NCBI GenBank assembly: GCA_050951405.1
Contig: JBMNIZ010000012.1
Coordinates: 186,001-250,000, forward strand
Length of the DNA stretch: 64,000 nt
Direction of reading: 5' to 3'
DNA from: JBMNIZ01 sp050951405
GTDB lineage: Bacteria; Bacillota; DULZ01
Under the pieces are notes generated by a model. That model searched no databases and was not told the DNA's origin. It worked only from the letters and a program-made list of their open reading frames with translations. Positions 34,830 through 43,285 of this stretch are shown in pieces (the stretch's first letter is position 1; the number at the start of each line of letters is the position of its first letter). The translations under genes and the position numbers were made by a program.

Positions 34830-36529
34830 CAGACTGTAGACAAAAATGGCCTTTAGGAAGCAAAACCTAAAGGCCAAATTCTTTTTAAACATAAAATTGC
34901 TGAAATATTAGAGAGCACCTCCTGCAGCGGGGAGGTTGTGGGCGGTAATGTCCGTTGTTTCCGCTTCCACATGGCCAGCTTTTTCAGATTCATGCATGCA
35001 AAAAGAAGCGTGAGATAGTGCTGCACTTTTCTCAAGCCTCGAAGCTGCGTGTAGCGCATCCCATGTTTTTCTTTGGCATCGGCAAAAACACGCTCAATTG
35101 TCTCGCCGCGCTTACGATAAAGTTCTTTGCCTCGATCGGTGTACCTAAGATCTTCAGCTATTTCCACATAAGGCTCCCATAAATGACGGGTGATAACCTT
35201 GGTAAAATTTTTGCTCTGTGTGCACTTCATTCTATGCTCACAGCCGATGCAAATTTTAGGATCACTCTTGTATTCACGGTAACCATCCCGGTTGGTGGTG
35301 CTGTACTTTAAAATCTGGTTATTGGGGCAAATGTAGCAATCGTAGTATTCATCATAAACATAATCACGTTTTCTGAAATAGCCCTTCTTTGTCATAGGGC
35401 GCTTGTACGGCATGATAGGATCTTTGCCAGCTTCGACTATCTCCCGGCAGATGGCCGGGGTTTTGTATGCAGAATCTGTAACTACAGACTCGACTTCGGG
35501 GTGCTGTTCAATGACTTGCTGGAAAACATCGGAGAAAACCTGGCTGTCGTGAACATTGCCGGGAGCTGCTTTTAATCCCAAGACAAAATTATTCATATCA
35601 CAGGCAACGGTTACAGTATAGGCAAAGCATTTCTCCTTTTCACTCTTGTAGAACATGCCGCTTTCCGGGTCTGTTGTACTTTCTATGATTTCTCGTTTTT
35701 TGCCGCCGTCAGCCGGGGTGCCTCCTTCATCTCCGGAATCATTGCCTTCGTCTTCATCATCAGCAAACGGTTCCTTGCCATGGGATTTCCTATCCTCGTT
35801 AATTTCATAAAGCAAATCACGTTTGTATTTATGTACACGATGCCTGACCATTTTTTTGATGTACTTCTTCTTATTGGCGCTGGCTTTGACATGAGTGGCA
35901 TCAATGAAAATGGCGCTGGTGTTGAGAAACCCGCAGTTAATGGCTTCTTCGAGAACACGCGCAAAAATTTTTTCAAAAATGTCGCTTTCCTGAAACCGTC
36001 TCACGTAATTCTTGCCAAAGGTAGAGAAGTGAGGGATCTGCTCCTGCAAGCCATATCCCAGAAACCAGCGGTAAGCGACGTTTACTTTTACCTCTTCTAT
36101 GGTCTGCCGCATTGAACGGATGCCATAGAGTGCCTGCAGGATCAACAGCTTAATTAGAACAACCGGATCTACACTGGGACGGCCATGGTTTTCTGAATAC
36201 AGGTCTTTTACTTCATCATAGATGAAGCTAAAGTCAATACTCTCCTGGACGGCTCTAAGCAGATGGTTTTCCGGAACCAGGCTGTCTATGCAAACAATTT
36301 CCATTTGGTTAACAGCTTCACGGTCTTTTTTCGCAAGCATTTTATCACCCCGGCTATTGGTTTTTCCCATAATATAATTTCGTTAAAAGGGCTGAAAATG
36401 CCTGCAATTACTGGCTTTTTTACACTTTTGCCAAAGATTTTTTGCGCACGGCAATTATGAATTATAAATGAAAATGCAAACCAAGGATCGGCCAAGGTTT
36501 GCATTTCATAAGACTTTGTCTACAGTCTG
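34830..36529 (-). mobile_element. IS1182-family element (1700 bp)
   Basis: Perfect terminal inverted repeats CAGACTGTAGACAAA at both ends. The target duplication is exactly 25 bp (34805-34829 and 36530-36554) and consists of the complete hairpin of the tRNA-operon terminator. One intact transposase gene. Only copy in the window. Confidence 0.93.
34853..36340 (-). CDS. IS1182-family transposase
   Basis: A DDE transposase of 495 residues from the ATG at 36340 (GGGGTGATAAA in front); the frame is open ten codons further. An N-terminal DUF772-type region reads HLLRAVQESIDFSFI to GRPSVDPVVLIKLLILQALYGIRSMRQ. The catalytic acids are in AIFIDATHVKASANKK, SVVTDSAYKTPA and GETIERVFADAKEKHGMRY. A cysteine-rich insert (YICPNNQ, CIGCEHRMKC) is usual for the family. 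Confidence 0.94.
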   Translation of the reverse strand: MLAKKDREAVNQMEIVCIDSLVPENHLLRAVQESIDFSFIYDEVKDLYSENHGRPSVDPVVLIKLLILQALYGIRSMRQTIEEVKVNVAYRWFLGYGLQEQIPHFSTFGKNYVRRFQESDIFEKIFARVLEEAINCGFLNTSAIFIDATHVKASANKKKYIKKMVRHRVHKYKRDLLYEINEDRKSHGKEPFADDEDEGNDSGDEGGTPADGGKKREIIESTTDPESGMFYKSEKEKCFAYTVTVACDMNNFVLGLKAAPGNVHDSQVFSDVFQQVIEQHPEVESVVTDSAYKTPAICREIVEAGKDPIMPYKRPMTKKGYFRKRDYVYDEYYDCYICPNNQILKYSTTNRDGYREYKSDPKICIGCEHRMKCTQSKNFTKVITRHLWEPYVEIAEDLRYTDRGKELYRKRGETIERVFADAKEKHGMRYTQLRGLRKVQHYLTLLFACMNLKKLAMWKRKQRTLPPTTSPLQEVLSNISAILCLKRIWPLGFAS

Positions 36530-36561
36530 AAGTTCCCAGATGGGCTGGGAACTTGTTTTTT
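36530..36561 (+). terminator. Right copy of the tRNA-operon terminator, with its T-run
   Basis: The same 25-bp hairpin as at 34805, here followed by GTTTTTTT, which is the original plus-strand terminator of the tRNA cluster. It now lies 1.7 kb away from the tRNA-Gln gene. Confidence 0.85.
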
Positions 36562-36578
36562 TACATTATTTTTGATGA

Positions 36579-37028
36579 TTAAGCGTCTATTTGCACATCA
36601 ATTACTTTCCATTCCCCTTCCCAGGGTTCAAAAAAGATATGCAGATAACGGTATGGATCTGTGGCTGTGCCCACTTGCATAATATTCATGAATTCGTTGT
36701 TTTCGTAGAGCCTTACCGATTGCTGCTGAATGTGAGTTATTTCAGTGGAAAAAATTGCCTCAGGAACCGAAAACCTTTTTTGCGGATGCAGTATGCTGGT
36801 CAGAGTTTCCTCATCTCCCTTGTCCACCGCCAGGATGAACTCCCTGGATAACAGATCAAAGGTCTTGGCTATTTCCCAATAATTCCTCTTTCCCAGTTCC
36901 GAAGGCTGAGCCGGCTCAAATATTTCTTGGTCCGGTACTCGCTTCGGTAAAGTATCCTGCTGATGACATGCTGTCAAGAAGAAAACACTAGCCAGGCACA
37001 GAACGACGCATGCTAAAATTTTTTTCAC
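36579..37028 (-). CDS. Small lipoprotein, function unknown
   Basis: A 149-residue protein with a lipoprotein signal: KKILACVVLCLASVFFLTAC, lipobox LTAC with the acylated Cys at 21. The mature part is soluble, with a mixed alpha/beta domain ending VGTATDPYRYLHIFFEPWEGEWKVIDVQIDA, like small NTF2-like or DUF4878-type modules that fold against the membrane face; this comparison is weak. The GTG at 37028 (AAAGGGGTGG upstream) is chosen because it places the signal at the N-terminus; the frame continues upstream without meaning. It follows the giant activase gene on the same strand, with a hairpin between. Confidence 0.75.
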   Translation of the reverse strand: MKKILACVVLCLASVFFLTACHQQDTLPKRVPDQEIFEPAQPSELGKRNYWEIAKTFDLLSREFILAVDKGDEETLTSILHPQKRFSVPEAIFSTEITHIQQQSVRLYENNEFMNIMQVGTATDPYRYLHIFFEPWEGEWKVIDVQIDA

Positions 37029-37150
37029 TCTTTTACCACCCCTTTTCAGATGAGAAAAAATCCCTTCATTACAGAATATGACGTTTTCTGCTCTGGAAAA
37101 GTTCCTGCAGAGGCTGAAAACGTGGATCTTCATCCGGGGAGAAAACAAGC

Positions 37151-37174
37151 GACCGGTCCATAAAAGAACCGGTC
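37151..37174. terminator. Hairpin after the activase gene
   Basis: Perfect 7-bp stem GACCGGT / ACCGGTC. A T-run follows on the plus strand; the minus-strand T-run is weak, so read-through to the lipoprotein gene is possible. Confidence 0.55.
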
Positions 37175-37182
37175 TTTTAAAT

Positions 37183-40100
37183 TCAGAAATGTTTTGGATT
37201 GGAGGAAACACATGCTTTGACGCATGCATCAGTTAAGTTCACGGCCGGTTTATATTCCGGAATCAGGTAATCCCGGTCCCTTTCGGTCTCCTGTCGTTTC
37301 AATTTCTCAAAGGCTGTGGAGATCATCAGCTTAATTCTATTTAATTGATTTACTTCACTGGCACCGGGATCATAATCGATGGCCACGATATTGGCTCCAG
37401 GATAAACTCTTCTCAACTCTTTGATCATGCCTTTGCCTGTGACATGGTTGGGCAAACAGGCAAAGGGCTGCATACAGATAATGTTTTTTACTCCGCTTTG
37501 AATGAGTTCCACCATCTCACCGGTTAAAAACCAACCTTCTCCCGTTTGATGGCCCAAGGATAAAATTTTGGAAGCTTCTCTGGCCATTTCATCTATGGGT
37601 GCAGGAGCCAGGAACCTCTTGCTGTTACGGAGAGCTTCCCGGTAGGTGATGCGGTAAGTTTCCATCAGTTTGATGACTGCTCTGGCCAGCAGCTGGGAAA
37701 ACTTGCTTCCCGCCAAGTATCTATAGCTAAAGTTATAATAGTAAAGACAATAAACGAGAAAATCAGTCAGGTTGGGCATGACCGCTTCTCCGCCTTCATT
37801 TTCCACGATCTTGACCACTTCATTATTCGCTGTGGGATGAAATTTTACCAGTATTTCTCCCACCAGTCCTACTTTGGGTTTTTTAATATTGTTGATTTCC
37901 AATTCATCAAATTCTTTCACGATGGTCCGAACGTTTCTTTCAAAAGTAGGTTTGTCTGCATCCTTTAATGATTTGAGGCAGATTTCAACCCATTTTTCGT
38001 AAAGCCGGTTGGCCGAACCCTCAAATTTTTCGTAGGGCCTCACTCGATACAGCACATTCATGAGCACATCGCCATAAACCAGGGCCTGCATACCTCTATG
38101 GAGCAGCTCACGGGTATATTTAAAGCCCGGATTTTTTTCCAATCCCTTCGCGTTGAGGGATATGACCGGTACCTGTCCAAAGCCCGCATCTTTTAAAGCC
38201 TTTCGCAACAGAGAGATGTAGTTGGTTGCTCTGCATCCTCCACCGGTTTGTGTCATGATGACCGATGTGTTATTCACATCGTATTTTCCTGACTGCAGTG
38301 CTTCGATTAACTGCCCGATGACGATTATGGCCGGGTAACAGGCATCGTTGTTCACGTACTTTAACCCCACGTCTATGGCCTTTTTATCTACGGAAGGAAG
38401 CACTTCCACATTATAACCCGACAGCCGGAATGCCTCCTCTAAAAACTGAAAATGGATGGGAGACATCTCCGGAGCCAGGATTGTATGCCTCTCTTTCATT
38501 TCCGGGGTAAAAATGATTCTCTGAAATTTGTTTCCTGTTTTACGGGGTTTGAAGTTGTTTCTTTCCCTTTCCCACATGACCGCTTTAAGAGAACGCAGTC
38601 GGATTCTCGCCGCTCCCAGATTGTTTCCTTCATCGATTTTCAGCACGGTGTAGACTTTTGAGTGTTCGTGCAAGATTTCTTGCACCTGGTCTGTGGTAAT
38701 GGCATCAATACCGCAGCCAAAGGAATTCAGTTGCACCAGTTCCAGGTTCTCTTGCATCGCTACAAAGCTGGCTGCCGCATAAAGACGCGAATGATAAGCC
38801 CACTGATCTACTACCCGGAGAGGCCTTTCCACTTTTCCTAAATGGGAGACGGAGTCTTCGGTGAGAACCGCCATGCCCAGGGAGTTGATCAGCTCGGGGA
38901 TACCGTGATTAATCTCTGGATCGATATGATAAGGCCTGCCGGCCAGTACTATTCCTTTGATTCCCTTTTCTCGGATAAACTTTAAGGCATTTTCGCCTGC
39001 TCGTTGAATATCTTTTTTAAAGTTTTCTTGCTCTTGGCTGGCTTTATAAACGCTTTTTCGTATTTCGCTTTTGCTGATGTTAAATATTTTTAATTCCTCA
39101 TAAAGTCTTTGGATCAATCTTTTTGGGTGATGATAAGGCAAAAAAGGTTTCATGTACAAAATGCCTTTTTCCTTTAAAGCATCAACATTATTTTTAATCA
39201 CCTCAGGGTAGGAGATGACGATCGGGCAGTTGAAATGGTTGTCTGCCTCCTCTTGCTCTTTATGCTCGTAGGTAATACATGGATAAAAAATGAACCGGAT
39301 ACCCTTCTCAATCAGGCTCATGATATGGCCGTGAACCAGTTTTCCTGGATAGCAGACAGATTCCGAGGGTATGGTTTCAATTCCTTTTTCGTAAATTTTC
39401 GTTGAAGATCGATCTGACAATTGTACCCGAAAGCCCAGCTCGGTAAAAAATGTAAACCAGAAAGGATAATTTTCATAAATGTTTAGAGCCCTGGGCAGGC
39501 CCACTGTGCCCCTTTTTGCTTCCTTGGCTGAAAGGGGTTTATATTGAAAAAGGCGGCGATATTTGTATTGGAAAAGGTTGGGCAATTGACTGTTCTTTTC
39601 CCATTTGCCCGATCCTTTTTCACAGCGATTACCCGAGATGAATCTTTCTCCGTCCTGAAATTCATTAATAGTGAGCAAACATTTATTTGCGCAGAGCTTA
39701 CAACGGGATATAGTGGTTTTGATTTCAAATTCATTTAACTGGTCTCGGTTTAATAAGGTTGATTCATGGTTTTCTTCATATCTTTCTCTGGCGATGAGAG
39801 CAGCGCCAAAAGCCCCCATAATACCGGCTATATCCGGCCGTACTGCTTCCCTTTCCGCCAATAACTCAAAACACCGGAGCACTGCATCATTGTAAAAGGT
39901 TCCTCCCTGGAGGACGATTTTTTCTCCCAGCTCATCAGGATTTTTCAACTTGATTACTTTAAATAACGCATTCTTGACTACTGAGTAAGATAATCCCGCC
40001 GAAATATCGCCTATACTGGCGCCTTCCTTTTGGGCTTGTTTTACCCGGGAGTTCATAAATACCGTACATCTGGAACCGAGATCCACCGGATTTTTAGCAA

Positions 40101-41520
40101 AGAGAGCTTTTGCGGCAAATTCTTCAATGCTCAGATCAAGGGAATTGGCAAATGTATCTAAAAAGGATCCACATCCGGAAGAACAAGCTTCGTTGAGAAG
40201 GATATGCTCAATGATACCATCCTTGATTTTCAGGCACTTCATATCCTGGCCGCCAATATCCAGGATAAAATCCACTCCCGGGCAGAAGAACTCCGCAGCT
40301 TTATAATGGGCGATGGTTTCGACTTCACCAATATCAACTCTTAGAGCTGCCTTGATCAAGCCTTCTCCGTATCCAGTAACTGTGGAATTTACTATTCTGG
40401 CTTTTGGCGGCAGGAGATCATATAGTTCTTTGAGGGCTTTGATCGTAGAATTTAAAGGGCTCCCTTCATTGCTCCCATAATAAGTGTGAAGGAGTGTTCC
40501 CTCACTATCGATCAGAGCTATTTTTGTAGTAGTGGAGCCGGCATCTATGCCTAAAAAACACTCTCCTGCAAAGCTGGACAGGTCCTTTTTTTTCACAGAG
40601 TTTAGCTTGTGCCTTGCCTTAAATTTTTCATATTCCTCTTTATCTGCAAATAGCGGCGCCAATCTCAACGCTTCATCCAGGGAACCTTTTTCCAGCCGTT
40701 CAACTTTCTTGATCAAAGAATTTAAGTTTATTGGCTGTTCTGTTTCAGAGGCCAGTGCAGCTCCAATGGCTACAAAGAGTTGGGAGTGTTCGGGGAAGAT
40801 TATTTGATCCTCTTTCAATTCCAGGGTTTCAATAAATCGCTTTCGCAATTCAGAAAGAAAATACAACGGTCCTCCTAAAAAGGCCACTTTTCCCCTGATG
40901 GGCCTTCCGCAGGCTAAACCGCTGATGGTTTGGATGACCACCGCCTGCAGTACCGAAGCGGCAATATTTTCTTTTGCTACTCCCTCATTGAGAAGAGGTT
41001 GGACATCGGTTTTGGCGAAGACGCCGCATCTCGCTGCGATTGGATAAATTACGTCATAGTTCTTGGCCAGTTCATTTAACCCGGCCGCATCCACCTTGAG
41101 CAAAGAGGCCATCTGGTCTATAAAGGAACCTGTCCCCCCGGCGCAAATGCCGTTCATCCTTTGTTCCATGCCATCCTTGAAGTAAGTGATCTTGGCATCT
41201 TCTCCTCCAAGCTCGATAGCAACATCCGTGTCAGGATGGAAGGTTTTGATCGCTTTGGTGGCGGAAATGACCTCTTGAGTAAAAGAAATGCCTAAACCTC
41301 TAGCAATGCCCATTCCGCCGGAGCCGGTAATCATTACAGTCATTTCTATGTTTTTGAAAATGCTGTGAATATCATGAAGTACTTGCTGGAGTTTTTGTTT
41401 GATATCGGCATAATGCCTTTCATATTTACTGTAGACCAGTTCCTTGGCGCTATCTAAAATAACAACCTTTATAGTTGTCGATCCAATATCAATTCCAGCG
41501 TGATAAGTCTTGTTCATCAT
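37183..41520 (-). CDS. Giant acyl-CoA dehydratase activase-type protein (BadF/BcrA ATPase x2 + DUF2229 + dehydratase-like part)
   Basis: 1445 residues. Two activase (ASKHA, BcrAD/BadFG) ATPase domains come first. Domain 1 is about residues 5-260 with GIDIGSTTIKVVILD and the cluster motif GICAGGTGSFIDQMA; domain 2 is about 320-585 with FLGIDAGSTTTKIALID and NEACSSGCGSFLDTFA. A cysteine cluster CKLCANKC and GNRCEKG near 610 may bind iron-sulfur. From about 670 comes a DUF2229 region (GLPRALNIYENYPFWFTFF, ESVCYPGKLVHGH), and from about 1000 a part related to the 2-hydroxyglutaryl-CoA dehydratase subunits (GGCRATNYISLLRKAL, MQPFACLPNHVTGKG). Known activases hydrolyse ATP to push one electron into a dehydratase. 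Proteins with all parts fused occur widely in Clostridia without an assigned substrate. No separate dehydratase genes lie nearby. An SD with an unusual hairpin precedes the start. Confidence 0.9.
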   Translation of the reverse strand: MMNKTYHAGIDIGSTTIKVVILDSAKELVYSKYERHYADIKQKLQQVLHDIHSIFKNIEMTVMITGSGGMGIARGLGISFTQEVISATKAIKTFHPDTDVAIELGGEDAKITYFKDGMEQRMNGICAGGTGSFIDQMASLLKVDAAGLNELAKNYDVIYPIAARCGVFAKTDVQPLLNEGVAKENIAASVLQAVVIQTISGLACGRPIRGKVAFLGGPLYFLSELRKRFIETLELKEDQIIFPEHSQLFVAIGAALASETEQPINLNSLIKKVERLEKGSLDEALRLAPLFADKEEYEKFKARHKLNSVKKKDLSSFAGECFLGIDAGSTTTKIALIDSEGTLLHTYYGSNEGSPLNSTIKALKELYDLLPPKARIVNSTVTGYGEGLIKAALRVDIGEVETIAHYKAAEFFCPGVDFILDIGGQDMKCLKIKDGIIEHILLNEACSSGCGSFLDTFANSLDLSIEEFAAKALFAKNPVDLGSRCTVFMNSRVKQAQKEGASIGDISAGLSYSVVKNALFKVIKLKNPDELGEKIVLQGGTFYNDAVLRCFELLAEREAVRPDIAGIMGAFGAALIARERYEENHESTLLNRDQLNEFEIKTTISRCKLCANKCLLTINEFQDGERFISGNRCEKGSGKWEKNSQLPNLFQYKYRRLFQYKPLSAKEAKRGTVGLPRALNIYENYPFWFTFFTELGFRVQLSDRSSTKIYEKGIETIPSESVCYPGKLVHGHIMSLIEKGIRFIFYPCITYEHKEQEEADNHFNCPIVISYPEVIKNNVDALKEKGILYMKPFLPYHHPKRLIQRLYEELKIFNISKSEIRKSVYKASQEQENFKKDIQRAGENALKFIREKGIKGIVLAGRPYHIDPEINHGIPELINSLGMAVLTEDSVSHLGKVERPLRVVDQWAYHSRLYAAASFVAMQENLELVQLNSFGCGIDAITTDQVQEILHEHSKVYTVLKIDEGNNLGAARIRLRSLKAVMWERERNNFKPRKTGNKFQRIIFTPEMKERHTILAPEMSPIHFQFLEEAFRLSGYNVEVLPSVDKKAIDVGLKYVNNDACYPAIIVIGQLIEALQSGKYDVNNTSVIMTQTGGGCRATNYISLLRKALKDAGFGQVPVISLNAKGLEKNPGFKYTRELLHRGMQALVYGDVLMNVLYRVRPYEKFEGSANRLYEKWVEICLKSLKDADKPTFERNVRTIVKEFDELEINNIKKPKVGLVGEILVKFHPTANNEVVKIVENEGGEAVMPNLTDFLVYCLYYYNFSYRYLAGSKFSQLLARAVIKLMETYRITYREALRNSKRFLAPAPIDEMAREASKILSLGHQTGEGWFLTGEMVELIQSGVKNIICMQPFACLPNHVTGKGMIKELRRVYPGANIVAIDYDPGASEVNQLNRIKLMISTAFEKLKRQETERDRDYLIPEYKPAVNLTDACVKACVSSNPKHF

Positions 41521-41749
41521 TTGACAGCAGATATGCTGTATTCACCTCCTTGGTCCAAGATAACAAAAATTTTGTGGAAAAACTGCTGCAAGCATAATTT
41601 AACCCCTAAAGATAGGGGATGATTAATGCAAATGTCCCATTGACAACTCCCTTAAGGCGTGGCGGTGAAGATACCCTTTTATGGATATCGAGCAGTTTCC
41701 TGCCAGGGAGGAGTTACCATTATTATAACAAATTAGAAGGAGTATTCAA
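41521..41749 (-). promoter_or_regulatory. Promoter and structured leader of the activase gene
   Basis: TTGAAT (41744-41749), 16 bases, TATAAT (41722-41727) on the minus strand, followed by about 195 nt of untranslated leader. Visible stems: GATATCC / GGGTATC around 41675-41698 and CCCCTA-TCTT-TAGGGG near 41605-41622. Between the SD GGAGG (41547-41551) and the ATG is a third hairpin, ACAGCA-TATC-TGCTGT. I match it to no known riboswitch class. Confidence 0.6.
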
Positions 41750-41754
41750 TGATC

Positions 41755-42309
41755 CTATCTTGAAGAACAGCTAGGCTTGCCGGCGCAGGTGATTATCGGT
41801 CGAAAGAGGATATGCCTAGTTTTGATGCCATATAGTGGAAATATTTTATGAATGATCAGCTCCCTGTTTACCAACAAAACTACAAAGAAAAAAGTTTGCA
41901 GCAAGATCCGATTCACACCAAAGCCCACTACTATTCCACCAATATCCCCGCCGAAAAAGAAAGGAATGAGGGATAAATTGCATGGATCAAACAGCATAAA
42001 AACAAAAATCGCCCAGTAACCCATATCACGGAAGAATGCGTTTTTTGTCTTGATCAGTTCTTTTCTGAAAAGAAACAAAAGATAGCCAATTAACAGGGTG
42101 ATTATATTGCTCAATCCGGCAATATATCCCCACTTTATGCCAGCTCTATCTTCCACTGCCGTTTGATAAACAACTTCAAATCCAAAAAAATGCACATGAA
42201 ATGCTTTGTACTCACCGAAGAAGAAAGAGGTGAGAGCGTGAGTTCCCTCGTGAATGATAATAAAAGCAATAATGGCCGCAATAAAAGGCAGGTAACGCTT
42301 CAATTGCAC
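41755..42309 (-). CDS. M50-like membrane metalloprotease-type protein
   Basis: 184 residues with at least four membrane segments. The first has FIIIHEGTHALTSFFFG, an HExxH zinc motif inside the membrane as in site-2 proteases and DUF3267-type proteins. A later segment FDPCNLSLIPFFFGGDIGG supplies the distant Asp expected as third ligand. The gene is short for an M50 protease and has a basic, Cys-containing tail (RPIITCAGKPSCSSR) of no recognised kind. GTG start behind AGGAGGCCT. Its transcription points toward the activase promoter, on the same strand, with only a few bases between; whether they share regulation cannot be told. Confidence 0.72.
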   Translation of the reverse strand: MQLKRYLPFIAAIIAFIIIHEGTHALTSFFFGEYKAFHVHFFGFEVVYQTAVEDRAGIKWGYIAGLSNIITLLIGYLLFLFRKELIKTKNAFFRDMGYWAIFVFMLFDPCNLSLIPFFFGGDIGGIVVGFGVNRILLQTFFFVVLLVNRELIIHKIFPLYGIKTRHILFRPIITCAGKPSCSSR

Positions 42310-42494
42310 AGGCCTCCTGTTTTCCTGGGAGCAAGTGACCGTGAGTACAATCAGTATATTATATTCGGCGTTGATTATTGAAAACCTTTTTAAGCTCCGG
42401 CCGGTAAAAATATTTTGGGGAGAATGACAAATATTTGCTGCAGCCGTTGGTAACGATAAGACTAAACAGACCTTCTTCTTTGGGGGTTGTATCT

Positions 42495-42941
42495 TTGGAC
42501 AGGGAGCAAATCTTAAACAGACTAAACTGGTTCTACAGCCTTGAGTTGAACCAGGTAGATCTTTATCTGGCGCAGAGCAAAATAATAAGCGACATCTATA
42601 TCAAAAAGGCCCTGGAACGGGCCGCCTATATTGAACAACAACATGTGGATAATATTGCAGAAAAGATCAAGGATCTGTGCGGTAAACCAACTGTAATGGG
42701 AGATGTGATAGCTCCCCTCCTCGGCAAGATGGGAGGTAATTTGACCGCTTTCACTGGTGTAATTCCAATGCTGAAAGCCAATATCAGCCTTGAAGAAAAG
42801 GCCATGGCTGATTATAAGAGCTTTATCTTAAAAGTTGGCCATGACCCTGAGCTATTTGATCTGCTGTGGTCGAATTTGATTGATGAGGATTTTCATGCTG
42901 CTTGGTTTTTAAATAAGGTACGGGAATTGGAGGAGAAATGA
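42495..42941 (+). CDS. Ferritin-like di-iron-fold protein
   Basis: About 148 residues, almost all helix, in the four-helix ferritin-like arrangement. Helix 1 has NWFYSLELNQVDLYLAQSK, helix 2 KKALERAAYIEQQHVDNIAEKI (E-x6-ExxH-like), helix 3 SLEEKAMADYKSFILKVG and helix 4 NLIDEDFHAAWFLNKVREL (DExxH-like). Glu and His at these places could hold two iron atoms, as in rubrerythrin or spore-coat-associated ferritin-like proteins, but no rubredoxin domain is attached. The start is uncertain: a TTG at 42495 behind GGGGG fits the fold; the frame is open to a TTG at 42435. Divergent from the M50-like gene. Confidence 0.7.
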   Translation: MDREQILNRLNWFYSLELNQVDLYLAQSKIISDIYIKKALERAAYIEQQHVDNIAEKIKDLCGKPTVMGDVIAPLLGKMGGNLTAFTGVIPMLKANISLEEKAMADYKSFILKVGHDPELFDLLWSNLIDEDFHAAWFLNKVRELEEK

Positions 42942-42978
42942 TAGTATTTCCCGGGTCATACCAACAGGATCAAAAAAG

Positions 42979-43006
42979 AAAAAACCCTTGATTTACAAGG
43001 GTTTTT
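42979..43006 (+). terminator. Bidirectional terminator between ferritin-like gene and tRNA-Leu
   Basis: Stem AAAACCCTTG / CAAGGGTTTT with flanking A and T runs, serving the plus-strand gene and the minus-strand tRNA. Confidence 0.88.
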
Positions 43007-43007
43007 G

Positions 43008-43096
43008 TGGTGCGGCAGAAGGGACTTGAACCCCCACCCTGCTAAATCAGGACTAGAACCTGAATCTAGCGCGTCTGCCAATTCCGCCACTGCCGC
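43008..43096 (-). tRNA. tRNA-Leu (anticodon CAG)
   Basis: 89 bases with CCA. Acceptor GCGGCAG / CTGCCGC, D-arm with GGCGGAATTGGCAGACGC typical of Leu, anticodon stem CTAGA-TCTAG around TTCAGGT, long variable arm GTCCTGATTTAGCAGGGT and T-arm GGGGGTTCAAGTCCC. Confidence 0.95.
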
Positions 43097-43122
43097 ATAA
43101 TATGGTTTGTGGAGACATTGTG

Positions 43123-43151
43123 ATTATACCAAAATTACTGTTCAAGGTCAA
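43123..43151 (-). promoter_or_regulatory. Promoter of tRNA-Leu
   Basis: TTGACC (43146-43151), 17 bases, TATAAT (43123-43128). The first base of its -10 complement is the first base of the 163-bp duplication made by IS1634-like element 2. A second copy of this promoter lies at 45297-45325. Confidence 0.88.
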
Positions 43152-43285
43152 TAATTAAAGGGAAAATTGTGTTGTTATCTTATGATAATGTCATCTTGTT
43201 AATTATCTTGATAAAATGTCACTATGGATAACGAGGTGTATTATCTTATGTCCCAAAAACAACTTAATAGGTTTTTAGTAATTAC
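43123..43285. repeat. 163-bp target duplication of IS1634-like element 2, left copy
   Basis: Matches 45297-45459 base for base except one G/T difference. It carries the tRNA-Leu promoter and the first 116 bp of ISNCY copy N3. Confidence 0.95.

Noticed and set aside
34433..34892. Minus-strand ORFs with peptides such as GAEGFEPPAPWSQT and RWDSNPQP
   Set aside because: They are antisense translations of the tandem tRNA genes, a well-known annotation artefact.
36579..37229. Long form (216 residues) of the lipoprotein gene
   Set aside because: The extra 67 residues would bury the signal peptide; a GTG with ribosome site lies at 37028.
41650..41700. Activase leader considered as cobalamin, fluoride or ykkC riboswitch
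   Set aside because: The conserved core motifs of these classes are not found; it is left as an unassigned leader.
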